A stretch of DNA of 64,000 nucleotides from Liolophura sinensis (GCF_032854445.1 NC_088305.1:9739606-9803605), one strand, 5' to 3'. Counted from the first letter of the stretch, positions 23,541 through 36,500 are shown. Program-made: numbers and translations. Notes: generated by a model not told the origin, from the sequence alone.

Positions 23541-23805
23541 GTGAATGAGTGAGTACTAGAGGTTTACCGTCGTACTCAACAATTTTTCAGTCATATGACG
23601 ACGAAGGAATCGTCAGAGTGCATGTAATGTGTCTCCTTCTTGCAGGACGAAGTTCCACCGCTCTGTTATCTAGTGCTGCTTCATTGAGACGGCTTACCGA
23701 AGGCAAGTAAGTTGCCCCGCCCGAGCCTGAGCTATTATACTGATACAGGTCAACATTGTGTTGTACTATCCCCTTCGTGCTGGACGCAAGTGTCTTTCTG
23801 AAGCT
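23541..23805 (-). mobile_element. SINE family 2, minus orientation
   Basis: On the plus strand it begins with the reversed (CACT)n tail (GTGAATGAGTGAGT), then 'accgtcgtactcaacaattt', 'cagtcatatgacgacgaagg', 'ccgctctgttatctagtgct' and 'ccccttcgtgctggacgc'. These blocks occur in the same order in the full copy at 30752-31114. The tRNA-like head is missing. Confidence 0.85.
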
Positions 23806-26800
23806 TCCAGGTATTTTAATAATCACATTCAAGAAAACGTCAAATGTTTGCTTTCATACTGTTCTACTTTTGGTACCGTTAGACAGAGAATGGTTTGACT
23901 AATTCTACTATTTAACTAATATAACTCTATATTATAGAAACTATCAGATAATAAACGCTAAAAGCATAGAAAACACCAACGTGAAGTATGTATCAGATGA
24001 AAGATCATTCACCGCTCTACATATTTCGATTTGTTTTTCTTAAAGATTTTTTTCAGCCTGGTAAAATGGATTTGAATCTCTGGACTCTACGATCGTCTGT
24101 TCTGACTACATTGGGAACAATGACCACATATCGAGCAAATATACGCCTGCCACGTCAATGACGCCCTCTAAATCACTAAAGACCACAGTATAATCTGATG
24201 TTTTAATAGCGTTTTACTCAGTTGGAAAAATTCGAATCATATTTTCTCCAACAGTGTTTATTTGTCCTTCATCTGTTAAATACGTCATTTTAGTTTTTCT
24301 TTGCCTATAAGCAATAATCTTTTATTCAAATACCACAAACCCTGAACAGCAAAATAATTAATTTTTATGTACATATGTTTAGTACAGCATAAACACGTTG
24401 AAAATTTTCTGAACCACAGTTAAGTACACATTGCACCATGATTTCTCAGGTAAATTCTGATGCAAAAATATGAATATCGCTACGCTGTTAAGTTGAAATT
24501 AGTTATCATCAACTGTCGGCTGATTTTATTCTGTTTACTGTATATAGGAGATGTAAGTAATACGCTTTATGGGGTTTCGTCGAATAAAAAAACATCAGTC
24601 GGGTTTGAAACCCTCTGATTTATTGATTCTGACCACTCAGACAAGGATTCGACGACAGCATCAATAATTTAGACGAAAGAGACATGGTATCGTTTGTCAG
24701 ATACAAAATCAACGTTTGTGGCGTTTCTCAAACACGATGTTGAACAGCGATGGTTGGATGGAAATTACTTATACAGCAAAGCCACGTAAAGAGCAAGCAC
24801 GAAGTGTCGGCTTTAATTTTTGGAATGGATTTTCTCACCCAAAAAATATCAGTGGAACATCAGAAAATCTGGAAGCAGCATTTCTTCATCGTTTTTATCG
24901 TTATATACTCAGACGGATGTCAAATACAATTTATCAAAATCAGAAAAATTAATATCTGGGCGCACAGCAGAACGTTCCTTTTTTATTATTCCCTGAAGAC
25001 AAATACGTCTACACTGATCACTTTAGCGGTACAAGCGTGGAGTTTTGTGTCAATGTATGGACTCTTCTTGTGTAGCTGGTGTTGTTGGATAGAGTGGATT
25101 TGTGCTGCGTATTCTCAGACGGCTCTAATGCCGTCATGCACTAAACACTAAACAGAATATCAAAATCACAATGCTGACGGCCAGCCAAATCCACACTGCC
25201 ACGTTCCAATAAAAATATATGGTAATACAGTTGCTGAACATCATAACAAAGAAATCCTTTCGTATTTATTGTATATGGACAAATGTCACAAGGCACTGCA
25301 AGCTTTATAGTCAAACTGAGGCGTACAGAGAAACCTTTTATGACGCTATTTGGCGGCATATTTTAACACGGGCTATCCGGATTTAGGATACGTGAGTGGA
25401 TAATTTTATGTATATTTTCATTACATTGCACCCAAAGCCTGAGAAATAAATAATAAATAAAAAGCGTGATGCATTCAGATCATTGCTGTTTTGGTACACA
25501 CAACACCACCGTAAAATCTTACAGATTCGGTCGGCTGAGCCAAAACTGTGACAAAACAAAGGGACGTTACTCTGTACTCGTCACTTCCACTTTTGATGTA
25601 ATTTAACTGTGTAATACATGGACACCTTTGGCTGAACCAAAAATACAGCAATGCAAAGGACATTACGTAAGAAAAGATTTTTCGAAGAGATGTAGGACAG
25701 GTTGTGATTCTTAAAACATATTGCTTTTTTCATGTTTGCTTTTGTCACAGGAAAGTGAAAATTATGTAAATCATTTAATTTGTTGATATTGGTGGCAGTT
25801 GTAAGAAATTATACATAATCTTGGTCAGGCTTTTTGGGTGAAGCAAACCGGAGTACTGGTGATACACCCTCGACCTTGGTAAGCTACTGACGAATGGACC
25901 GCCTGTTACGTACAGACTTACATCGGACAGCTGTGGAATACAAGTGACGAAAACACCAGCCCAAAGGCGTCGAAGGAGGAATCTGGTCACCAAAAACCTA
26001 ATGAATATTAATTGCTTTGGAATCTGGAAAAATGTTGAACCTGCCCTGCGCACGTCACGTGGCTGGAAACCCCACATGTTAAGACTAAGCGACGCTGCGC
26101 CCTTTAGCCGCAAAACTGATAACAATAATAACAATAATGATGATAATAATGACGATGTTGACATAAAGTCGCGTCGTCATTTACACACAAGTTGCCCCTG
26201 TTAACGCTTATGCTCTTTAATCTATAGTCATAGCTTCCTGTTAATTTCCAGGCCATATAACTTAACCTACATGTACATGTACAAAATGCATGAATGTAAA
26301 AAAAAAATAATAAAAACGCATTTTCCTTGGATAAGTTGACTGAAAATATTTCTATGGTGAACACTGAAAATAAACGAATAGTAGAGCATAGCTGACCTAA
26401 AATGCGATGAAGGTGAAGATATGAATGTCTTTAGTTGGCTTGTATTTTCATAAAGTGTTTTTGCAACATAAAAATCAACGTCCAGTTTGTTGTTTTGATC
26501 CCTTCGACAACCAGCCCATGAAATATAATATTTTCCTCCAGTATTTAGGCTAATACAGATTTCGTTCCCTTAAACCTCTAGGAGAATGAAATCAGCTGGA
26601 CATGGTTTGGCCTACGGGAATTTTAATATCAACAGAACTCGCTAATAATTTTGCTTGGACAAGCTAACAGTAGCTTAAATATGAAAACCGTCAATATTTG
26701 ACACAGTCCTTTTCATTTCAGAAATTATCTAGAAAATTATCGCAGGAAGAACAATGATACGGGGACAAAGCTATGCAGCAGTATAACGAACATATGGCAC

Positions 26801-26884
26801 AATACAACAATATGATTGTTACAAGACAGACTTTCAGTTAATTAATATAAGCCTTAAAAGAGACTAGTCACTCAAGAGTGAGCC
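23806..26884. other. Non-coding stretch, no supported gene
   Basis: A 133-codon ATG-started frame (24750-25151) overlaps another open frame (24716-24952) in a different phase. A 129-codon minus frame (25775-26164) starts inside a trinucleotide-rich tract. Lengths of this order are expected by chance in 64 kb, and none has a recognisable domain. Confidence 0.4.
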
Positions 26885-27300
26885 TGTCGCGGAACAGACG
26901 CTCTACAGTAAAATGTTTACAGAACAGAGTATCACGCCACTAAATATATGCGTCGAAAAAGATATTCATATACCAGCTATCCAGCAATAAGAACGTTTAG
27001 CGTCAATAATCGCAGGACCAATTCCTAAGAACTAAGCAAGCAAAATAGGACGGTATCATGAAAATAGCCACTGTAGAGCAAGGTTATCACGGAATTAGCG
27101 CGCTGCAGTAAAATTGTCACGGAATGAGGGCACTGCAGTAAAATTGTCACGGAATGAGCGCTCTGCAGTAAAATTTTGATGGAAAATGAGCGCTCAGCAG
27201 TAAAATTGTCACGGAGCAGCGTTTCAAGTTATGGAAGTGCAAACGTTTTTACCGAATGGGTGCATCATTTTCGCAGCAGTAACATTGCTACGGGACGTGT
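26885..27300 (+). repeat. Degenerate ~30-bp tandem repeat
   Basis: Clear units run 27091-27120, 27121-27150, 27151-27180 and 27181-27212, each near 'ggaatgagcgctctgcagta' followed by 'aaattgtcac'. Weaker copies extend back to about 26885 ('cagacgctctacagtaaaat') and forward to about 27300. Confidence 0.8.
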
Positions 27301-27791
27301 GAGCTAGTTATTTTGCTATTTCTGTCGTGTTTTCGGTCGATCCCGAAAAGTAGACGGCTTGTGACGAGAACGATCGATAATCAATGAAATATTTTATAAT
27401 GAGCCGTAGTGGAATGTCCTGGACAGAAATGTCACAGAGATAACATAGAGTTGTATATGTGGCTGAGTGTGAAAAGGTGACAGACGAAGGGCGTCAGATA
27501 AAAGGACGTCCCCATGCAGGCACTCGCATGACTATGGGTTTCCAATTATTCCAAATGCAACCAGCGACACTTGGCATTTTCTGATATTGTGTAAATCAAT
27601 GAGAAAATCCGTCTGGGGACAAAGAGCATGATGCAACAAATGTACACCGTAAAAAAAAACCAACGATTCGCTTGACATATGTCAACGTACAGTATTAAAA
27701 TACAATGTATACAAAGGATATTTGTATGGTGGACGGCACAGCCACTCAAATAATGTATTACTTTATTTTTTTTTATTTTATCTGCAATATG

Positions 27792-27914
27792 CAGCTCCGT
27801 GGTAAGGTTCTTCCACCATAATGCTGGTCGCTGTCCTATAAATGAAATATTCTTAAGTACGGTGTGAAACACCAATCAAATAAATAACAAATAAATAAAA
27901 GAACAGCTCCATGG
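27792..27914 (+). mobile_element. SINE family 1, 5'-truncated, with target-site duplication
   Basis: The body/tail 'ccataatgctggtcgctgtc', 'gaaatattcttaagtacgg' and 'caccaatcaaataaat' occupies 27803-27903. It is flanked by CAGCTCCGTGG (27792-27802) and CAGCTCCATGG (27904-27914), an 11-bp duplication with one mismatch. Confidence 0.8.
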
Positions 27915-28547
27915 AATGGCGACATTGTAGTTCATGTTTTTATTCGGTGGAGATGTTGTATTTCGTGTTTTCAATCGTGGGTTCCCATTAAACTTGCGAC
28001 TACAAATTGCTCATGTTCTTTTATTTGAGGTTATTCATTCGATGAACGAATACAATATCCCACAGATTTGTAAGCAGTGACTTGATTATGCTATCATTAT
28101 GCAGTTTTCTAATAGTTTTAGATTACTGAACTAAGTAAGTTAAACTATATCACCTGCTCAAAAGTACAACAGTATCATGTCATTGATTTATAACGAATAG
28201 TTAAAACATGCGTATATACATATATAAATATTGGCAGCGTAGTTAGCCTTACGGTCGTTGTCTGCTTATGACCGGGTTGTGTAAAGCGTTCTCCACCGGT
28301 CCAATAGCTCGTAACGCAATGATCTCAAAGAAACTGAACGTTTAATGTCTTAAAACATCCGATTTCACTCCAAAGTCTTATCCCTGGACCCAGACCTTCA
28401 AATCCACTAGAACAGGACCTGAATTTTGATGAGTGTAATTGGTTAATTAAACCTATTTTTGCCGCATTGTGTTTGTGGAGTAACTAAATTGTCGGAACGG
28501 GGATCTATCGCCGTGTGGGATTTAGTTGTCATTTTGCTGTACAGTAG
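27915..28547. other. Non-coding stretch, nothing recognised
   Basis: A tRNA-like run near 28240-28300 lacks a proper B box. Nothing else is seen. Confidence 0.4.
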
Positions 28548-28700
28548 AATATCCCGATTAGTGCTGGCACTACTATCTTGCTCTTAAAAGACACAATACG
28601 TGAGCAGTGTAAAACATTTACAGATGTATACACCATTCCATTAGATAACGCGGATTTGAGTGTACATATGCAGTTCGTTCGCAGTGTCAAGGAGCTTGTG
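28548..28700 (+). CDS. Candidate internal exon, unrecognised protein
   Basis: A pyrimidine-rich acceptor (TTTTGCTGTACAGTAG, using the second AG) precedes 153 nt that are open in phase 0 for 51 codons and end at a very good donor, TTGTG|GTAAGC. The peptide begins NIPISAGTTILLLKD and has a protein-like composition (one Cys, an amphipathic C-terminal part ending VRSVKELV). I do not recognise it. No compatible neighbouring exon was identified, so it may be an isolated exon of a large gene or an exon relic. Confidence 0.4.
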
Positions 28701-29494
28701 GTAAGCGGCACATAGAACTACTTTTGTAATTTGCTAATGAATTATGGGACCAACTGTGAATCGCAAAAAACAAGTACCCGTAGCTAAATGTAGGAAATAC
28801 CTAAGGTTTAACATTCATGTTACAGTGAACGGAATTGAAGACCATGTAAATATTTGAACAGTACAAGGGCAGGCACGACAATGACATATTACATGATTGG
28901 TGTTATGAAATTTGTGACAAACCGATGCCACAGTATCGAAGGTATTGTGAAGATAATGTGGCAGCACTTTGACAGTAAGAAAATGCAGCAAAGGTCATTA
29001 TGGTTCAGAATTAAAGCATAACTTTTTCTATTTCCTGTATATCGCCTCTTTGACGAAAACTGGAAAGCCCTGTTAAATACGCGATAAGTTAAGTATTTGT
29101 CAGTATAACGTTAAACACCAGTGAGACAAGTAAATAAACAACCTGCAGACATGTAGGGCGACCCACACCGTCTGTATATACAGCTAATTTTTTTTTGTCA
29201 CGGGCGACACCTTGCCCATGTGATCATGCTGACATCAATGCCTCAAAATTTGGCAGAGAAGCCGTCTGATAAGAATTTTCCACGATGAAGTAAAAGTAAA
29301 CAAAATATACTCCTTCAGCGATGTAACTGCATAGATATAAATATATTTTTCTTCCATTTTCGAATACAAACTGTCTTTGTTTTCATTGACGTTGTATGAA
29401 AGGGACGACAGCGGGCTGAAAGATCTGATCTCGGTAATTAATTGAAGTGAAAGTGAAAACCTCCCCGCCTGACCCACCGCCAACAGTGATCTAC
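28701..29494. other. Non-coding stretch
   Basis: A diverged SINE family 1 tail may lie at 29060-29142 ('aacgttaaacaccagtgaga', then AAATAAAC). The rest of the Tc1-like element would lie here but is not readable. Confidence 0.4.
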
Positions 29495-29792
29495 ACAGTG
29501 CATTTCGTCTAATGTGCTGTTTGCACCACTAGAACTTTGCTTGACATTTGCGCAACCTTATGTCCTGGAGACAATTTTTTATGGTTTGTGACTTTCTAAG
29601 ACGATCGTCTGGAATGATTCGAGCGGTCTCCATGGCTGATTGACCTTTGTTTCTAAGGTGTGTCAAACAAATCAACAGATCCTGCGTAGGCGTCGTTGTT
29701 CTTGGATGTCCAAAGGGCGGACGATCCCTTTTGTCCTGAAAAATTTTCTGACGTCGGGCGAGCGATGCTGTTCTGTTTCTGCAACAATGCAT
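29495..29792 (-). pseudogene. Tc1/mariner-like transposase, N-terminal relic
   Basis: The minus-strand frame reads through the DNA-binding part typical of Tc1-like transposases: a basic stretch ending in a [DR]RPxxGxPRTTTPxQD segment, then THLRN and a METARxI-(x)n-SQTIKNxLxxxxLR helix-turn-helix region. In intact family members the line continues into the VLTxxHRxAR block. Here that block (VVQTAH, then a stop) is out of the first frame and broken. No DDE catalytic triad is visible. It is an inactive fragment; protein-level similarity is clear but diverged. Confidence 0.75.
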
Positions 29793-30229
29793 CCGCTTCT
29801 CGACCTACTGTTGTATTAACTCTGCAACAACTATAACAACCACCTGATCGCGTGCGTTTAACGTCAGTCTATAAGTCTTTCAGACTGGATGGGTGAACGT
29901 TTGAAATGGCTTAAGCGTGAATATTTAACAGCAAACAAAACTGGCATGTCAGAGCATGAAGAGTCGTTAAATACTCACCACGTGGCAAAAGTGTCACCCG
30001 TCATTTTTTCTTTGAAAGCGTATTCCGACGTCCTACGAATGATAATTTAGAATGTACTTGTATAATCTTATTCGATCCAAAGGTTTTTTTTTTTAAATTC
30101 CGCAAACTTTACTGTACAATATTTTTTTTTGGTCCGGGTATATGACGTAAGATTCAGTTGAAAGACCACTGAAAAATTGTGTCTAAAAATGCATATAATT
30201 TTGATTCTGATGATGCCAAAGACATACCT
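29793..30229. other. Non-coding stretch, nothing recognised
   Basis: Contains two short poly(T) tracts (about 30088 and 30122). No gene. Confidence 0.4.
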
Positions 30230-30751
30230 TGCTAACACCACATTTATAACGGAATAACATGTTAACTAATACACTTCAAAGGAATTCGTGGAAAGGCCAA
30301 AAAATAAAAAAAAAAGGAAGTGCATGTTACAGCGAGAAAAGGAATATCTCACCGAGGGTAGTTTCTGATCTACTTTTCTGTCTTCTCTCTTTAATATGTT
30401 TTCCTGCATTTTCACTACTCTTTTAAGGCAGCTCTAGTGTTTGACGTATTGTTCTATCATAAGACTCAAAATAGCATCTGATATTTCAGTACCATAAGGG
30501 CATTAATAATGCATATAAAAGACACTTCTTCATGTCATAATGTTTGAGCTGCCGACTAAAAATTGGCAGTTACACTCTCACAGCAGGTATTGTTAGGCTA
30601 CGCCACCTGACGAAGGGAAAATAGACTCGCATTTGGGATTAATATACCGACGGTGTCAGTGAAAACATATAACAGTTCACAAGAGCCATAAACTGCTGAA
30701 TTATGTATAGATTCGCATATCAGGCTAGAGTGCGCAGTCAGTCTGTAAAGA

Positions 30752-31114
30752 GTGAGTGAGTGAGTGCTTGGGGTTTAACGTCGTACTCAACAATTTTTCA
30801 GTCATATGTCGACGATGGAATCATTAGGGTGCATGTACGTGTAATGTGCCTCCTTGATGCAGGATGGATTTCCACCGCTCTTTTATTTAGAGCTGCTTCA
30901 CTGAGACGACTTACCGAAGGCAAGTAAGCCGCCCCGCCCGAGCCATTATTCTGATACGGGTCAACCAGTCGTTGCACTATCCCCTTCATGCTGAACGCCA
31001 AGCGAGGAAGTTACAACTTCCTCTTTTACAGTCTTAGGTGTGACTCGATCAAGGATTGATCCTGGATCTACCAGTCCCGAAGCGGACGCTCTACCAACTG
31101 TGCTATCAGGGCCG
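30752..31114 (-). mobile_element. Full-length SINE family 2 with perfect 15-bp target-site duplication
   Basis: GTCAGTCTGTAAAGA is repeated exactly at 30737-30751 and 31115-31129. Read on the minus strand the insert starts with a tRNA-like head: GGCCCTGATAGCACAGTTGG gives an A box, and GGATCAATCC about 40 nt on gives a B box. The body and the tail (…AAATTGTTGAGTACGACGTT, then (CACT)n) follow. It splits the 'cagtctgtaaagaaga' block of repeat copy A, so it inserted after copy A formed. Confidence 0.95.
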
Positions 31115-31716
31115 GTCAGTCTGTAAAGAAGACAAGATTTACACTTTCTATAAAGTTCGATTGTTTGTAAATTTAGGTTTTGTAAGGAAGAAAGTACATT
31201 ATCTTTTTTTTTCTGACAATCTTTCGATTTTCCGGTGTAGATATAACCTTTATATCAAAAAAGAGTTAGAATTTTGTAAAATTTAAATATTTCTTAGATC
31301 AAATATTGGGAAGAAATTACAGTATATTTTATTTTTTGTTTATTGCTCATATTACTTTTTCCCTAGAGCTGAGCTGGTAGTTGTACGAGTGACCTTGGAA
31401 CAACTAATTGTGATTTTGTGGCCAACTTACATGTAATCAAGCACCCACGCATTCAAACATACAATGATACCTTCAATCACATACATTTTCCTTCATTTCT
31501 TCTATAATAGTTCATGTAGGCATCAATTTGTTACTTCGTACCCACGTGGTTTCCATTATTCAATAACTTGCGGAATTACTATTTTATTCAAAAGTCACTG
31601 CACCTCAGACAAGTGTCCAGGAAAAAAACACAATACCTCGAACAATAGTCTAGCAAAGCCACTTATCCGAAAAAAGTTCAGGGAAACCACCTAAGCTCGC
31701 TAGGTAACAGATAAGA

Positions 31717-31835
31717 CTACCTGCGCCTACTATGGACAAATCAATGGGTTCTAGATTCGAACCTGCAACTTAATCGATCAAATGCTACTGGCAATCAGGC
31801 ACAAGACATTACTCCGATTAGCCAGCAAGTGAGCG
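31717..31835 (-). repeat. tRNA-like head relic inside repeat copy A
   Basis: On the minus strand 31754-31763 reads GGTTCGAATC, a canonical B box, and 31814-31826 gives an A-box-like GCTGGCTAATCGG about 50 nt upstream of it. Copy B keeps the B box (GGTTCGAGCCC, 34711-34721). It is probably an old SINE head captured in the repeat. No intact tRNA cloverleaf could be drawn. Confidence 0.5.
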
Positions 31836-33560
31836 TTCAGAGTAAAGGGCCTGATATGACAAAAGCCTGCCATTTCACAGCAGCCATTCTAACGCTGCAG
31901 ACTGCTATCCGTGTCTAATAAAATTATTACCGACATATATCGCCTTGTCTTTGACAATTAGCAGCATGAGTCCCAATGGTCTACCATAGCCATTATGGCT
32001 AAAAGACAGACACCTACTGGAATGAAATGCAAAGCTAGACGTAATTACGGCTTGGCTTTTGAGTTGTTGCACTTATGGGAATATACGACACTAAAATGAA
32101 ATTGCCCTCACTCTGTTTACGTTAAGCAAAATCTCCCCGGTGTGCCGTAAAAACGGAGAAGTCACATTAACGTCAATGATCTGACGCCTATAACGCCACA
32201 GCAACAACACGCGTCACGAGACGGGTTATGGCATTTCGGCAGCCTGCAGTAGATCAATTTAGCAAATTAGTATCGTTAAAGTAAGATCATATGTCAAAAC
32301 AATACCTGTTATTTTTACAACCGATCGATGAAACCCTTACCTAAATTTGAAAGACTAGCAATACAAGGATTGTTGGCTTGCTACGGACCAGAACTTTCTG
32401 TTTTCCACATGGGGCCATATGACAGAACGTAATCGGCTTACGTCACAAGGCTCCTTTGAACGTTTAGTAAAACATTATTTATACAGACACCTGCCATATT
32501 TAAACAGGTAATAGATGGTATATACAGTGGTAAAGTGAGCAAAAAATTGAGTCAGTGAGCGATCTATCTTAGGGTTCCTACACAGAATAAATTGAATTAC
32601 ATTTGTGACATATTGGCAATGAGCAATATGAATTTAAAAAATATCTGACTAATCCAAGGCGTTCGAACAAAGAAAACCAATTATTTTTCTGTAATGAAGG
32701 GTTTCTTTGTAGAAACATTTACATTTACCTTTATCTACTACATGCAACTTGTGTATCTGTTTCGTGTCAAGTCTTTATATAATTAATAATTGTTCTTGAA
32801 AGAGCGTCGAGATTCTCAGTAAAGATGTTTTGAATCATTAATTTTAGTTGTGTTTGGAGATCCTCTAAAGTACGATATACGGTAGGTAATGACAAAAACG
32901 TGTTATATAAACGGGTGTAAGTGTTCATTTTCGTCGACATTTTCATGATTCCACGGCTGTAAATCTGTTAAACGCATTTAAGCTAGATTTTCCTGAAGCC
33001 CGGTATCAATCCAGCGATATTTAACGTGATTGCAGGGCGTTATTTATGTTATAATAACAAATACAACATATGACAATGAGTTTTGAATTTAACGTCGTAG
33101 GCAAGAAAATTTCCCTTAAACTGCGGCGGCCAGTACAATCCTCAGGTTGGTAGCTGACTTTCCCACGTACGACCGAACATCAACCCAACGGAGACAAAAA
33201 AGTAATTATCCCAGTAAAAGTATGAAACAAACTATCACATGACGCCAGTGACATTCGGTTAATTATCTGCATTGACAAGATGCATTTTAATTGTATACAA
33301 ATACGTTGATGTAATGCAATGAAATTCCCTTCATACAGTGTTCCATTTTCTTGGTCTAAAACGAAAAGTTGGATACGTGACAACATGTAGGTCTGGTAGA
33401 ATTAAATAATCCGAATCTGAGTTCGGCGCATGAAGAGTTTTAATTAACAAGATCCATTTTAATTTTTGTACAAATACAATAATATAATGCAATGACATTC
33501 TCTTCATACATTGTTCCATTTTCTGGGTCCAATAGGAAGGAGATATGACTAGGCCTGGTA

Positions 33561-36500
33561 GAGAAAAAAACATTGTTCAGGGAAGTTTCTGATCTGCTTT
33601 CCTGTTTTTCTCACTTTAAAATGTTTTCCTGTGTTTTCACTACTTTTTTAAATTAGGCATCAAATATATCGCCGTGCATTATGAAGAATTTCATGTCATA
33701 CACCTTAGCTGAAGGGCTTTACTCTAAAGGACTATAACGACTCTACCGCGAGAAAGAAAGCCTAATGTTTGACATATCGCTCTCTGATTGACACAAATTG
33801 ACAGTTCTGTGCGCACAGGAGATATTGCCACGCGGCGCCACCTGGCGACGGAAAGATATGCTCACCTTTACGATTCATATACCGTCGGTGTCAGTGAAAA
33901 TAAATAACTTATCACAAGAGCCATTAACTCCTGAATTATATATAAACTTGTATATAACGCTCCAGTGCGCAGTCAGCCTGTAAAGAAGAGAAGATTAAAA
34001 CTTTGTGTTGAGAAAAGATTGATTGTCAGGATATTCAAATGTTTTTGGAGCTAAAATATGGATTTTGCCAGGTTTTTACGATTCCTAATTTATCTGTTGT
34101 TTCTGCAGTTTTATTCTTCCTTCCAGTCCTTTTTCTTACATTAGCTATATTATCCATTTTTGGCTTAATTCATTCCTTTAATCAGTTACTTGTTTCATTC
34201 AGTTTTCAGTCCATTTATTCGTTCATTTGTTCATCTATCTGTCACCAAAACATCAGTATGGAGAATCATTAATTCTTCCGGGAACAAGAGTTTGGGGGAA
34301 CAAAATCGCGCTTGGGACAAGAGTCCAGGGAAACAATAACACCAGGGTCAGGCATTCGGGGAAACCACTGCACCTTAACAAGAGGCAGGGGAAACCACTG
34401 CACCTGGCACAAAGGCCAGAGGAAACAAGTACACCTGGGCCAACAGTCAGAGGAAACCCCTGTATCTGGAATAACAGTCAAGTGAAGTCATAAAATCTGG
34501 GTCAAAAGTCCGAGGAAACCACTGAACCTGGACAAGAGTCAAGGTAAAACAATGGGTCTCCGACAAGAATCCAGGAATAAACTGAAGTTTGGATAAAAGC
34601 GCAGGAATCCACCGATCTCATACAAGTGTTCACGGCAACCTCCGCACCTCGGGAGGTACATGTAACAGGCCAAGCTACATATACCTGTCATGGACAAATC
34701 AACGGGTAGTGGGCTCGAACCGGCAACTTAATTTGATTAGCCAACAAGACACCACTCACATTTATGTCTGCTGATATCACCACGGACCACCGTTACACAG
34801 CAGTCATTCTATCTGGCATCAATATCGAATAAAATTAGTATGGGAATAGATCGCCTTATCTTTGACAATTTGTGGCGTGTATCCCAATGGCCTACCATTG
34901 CCATTATGGCTAAAGGACAGAACCTACTGGAGTGAAATACAAAGCTACACGTAATTACGGCTTGCCTTAGGGTTGCTGTAATTATGGGAATATACGATAC
35001 TAAATGAAATTGTCCTCACTCTGTTTTTACGTTAAGCAAAATCTCCCCGGTGTACCATAAAAACGGAGAAGTCACATTAGCGTCAATGATCTGACGCCTA
35101 AAACGTCACAGCAACAACACGTGTGTCACGAGACGGGTTATGGCATTTTGGCAGCCTACAGTAGATCAATTTACCAATTTGGTATCGCTACAATCAGATC
35201 ATATGTCAAAACAATACCTGTTATTTTTACCACCGATCGATGTAGCCCTTATCGAAAATTGATGTAGCCCTTACTGAAAAATTTAAAAGACTAGCAATAC
35301 AAGGATTGTTGGCTTGCTACGGACCAGAACTTTCTGTTTTCCACACCGGGCCATATGACAGAACGTAATCAACTTATGTCACAAGGCTCCTTTGAACGTT
35401 TAGCAAAACATTATTTATAGAGACACCTGCCAAACTTAAACAGGGAAAAGATGGTATACACAGTGGTAAAGTGAGCAAACATTTGAGTCAGTGAGCGATC
35501 TATCTTAGGGCTCCTCACAGAATAAATTGGATTACATTTTTGACATATTGGCAATAAGCAATATGAATTTAAAAAATGTCTGACTAATCCAAGGTGTTCG
35601 AACAAAGAAAACCAATTATTTTTCTGTAATTGAAGATTTTCTTTCCAGAAACACTTACATTTACCTTTATATACTACATGCAGCTTGTGTATCTGTTTCG
35701 TGTCCAGTTTTTATATAATAAATAATTGTTCTTGAAACAGCGCCGAGATTCTCAGTAAAGATGTTTTGAATCATTAACTTTAGTTGTGTTTGGAGACTCT
35801 CTGAAATATGATATGCGACACTTAATGACAAAAACGTGTTATATAAACGAATGTAAGTGTTCACTTCCCTCGACTAAAGCGCAATGAAACTAAATTTTCG
35901 TGGAGCCCGAGATCAATTTAGCGATAGTTAACGTGATCGCAGGGCGTTATTTATGTTATAATAACAGATATAACATATGACAATTAGTTTTGGATTTAAC
36001 GTCGTACTCAGGAAAATTTCACTTAAACTGTGGCGACCAGCACAATCCTCAGCTTGGTAACCGACCTTCCCACGTACAACCGGACATCAACCCAACGGAG
36101 ACAAAAAAGTAATTATCCCAGTAAAAGTATAACACAAACTTTCACATGACGCCAGTGACATTCGGTTAAATATTACGATTAACAAGGTGCAGTTTCGTTT
36201 TATACAAATACAGTAATATAATACAATGGCATTCTCTTCATACGTTGTTCCATTTTTTGGGTCCAAAAGGAAGATGTGACTAGGTCTGGTAGACGGTGTG
36301 GTAGAATGAACTGAACAGATTCTGTGTTCGTACTCAAGTATCCCTTCATGCTTCAATAATTGCACTTTTCCTCCATGCATGGCCATAAGAAGTGACAAGA
36401 AAATCAGGCATCTGTCGCGAAATCTCCACGACTCCTATCTCAGAGAACATGCCTTTAGAACGCCATGAAGGTTATTTACAGAGCGGTATGTTTACCATCT

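Larger units (their letters stand above)
30230..33560 (+). repeat. Large repeat unit, copy A
   Basis: First of four diverged copies in direct order (B 33561, C 36691, D 41690). Shared blocks in order: 'ggaagtgcatgtaacagcga'; 'gcatataaaagacacttctt'; the motif CGCCACCTGRCGA (30601); 'gcgcagtcagtctg'; 'ctatccgtgtctaataaaat'; 'aaaacggagaagtcacatta'; 'acaaggattgttggcttgct'; 'tgagcaaaaaattgagtcag'; and a reversed SINE-1-like tail near 33085-33180. It carries a SINE inserted at 30752-31114. Inside its right end a ~150-bp segment is duplicated (about 33258-33401 and 33431-33563). There is no long ORF. It could be a non-autonomous element or a segmental repeat. Confidence 0.85.

Noticed and set aside
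24750-25151. 133-codon frame with ATG
   Set aside because: Overlaps a second open frame in another phase, has AT-driven composition, and a single frame of this length is expected by chance in 64 kb.
25775-26164. 129-codon minus frame with a leucine-rich start
   Set aside because: The apparent signal peptide is a translated trinucleotide-rich tract (TCA/TTA repeats); nothing else supports coding.
28230-28320. tRNA-like sequence
   Set aside because: The A-box-like run has no matching B box and no cloverleaf.
33798-33983. 61-codon frame in repeat copy B, with a similar frame in copy C
   Set aside because: It runs through the CTCF-like motif and the TATA boxes, and the similarity is explained by DNA-level repeat homology.
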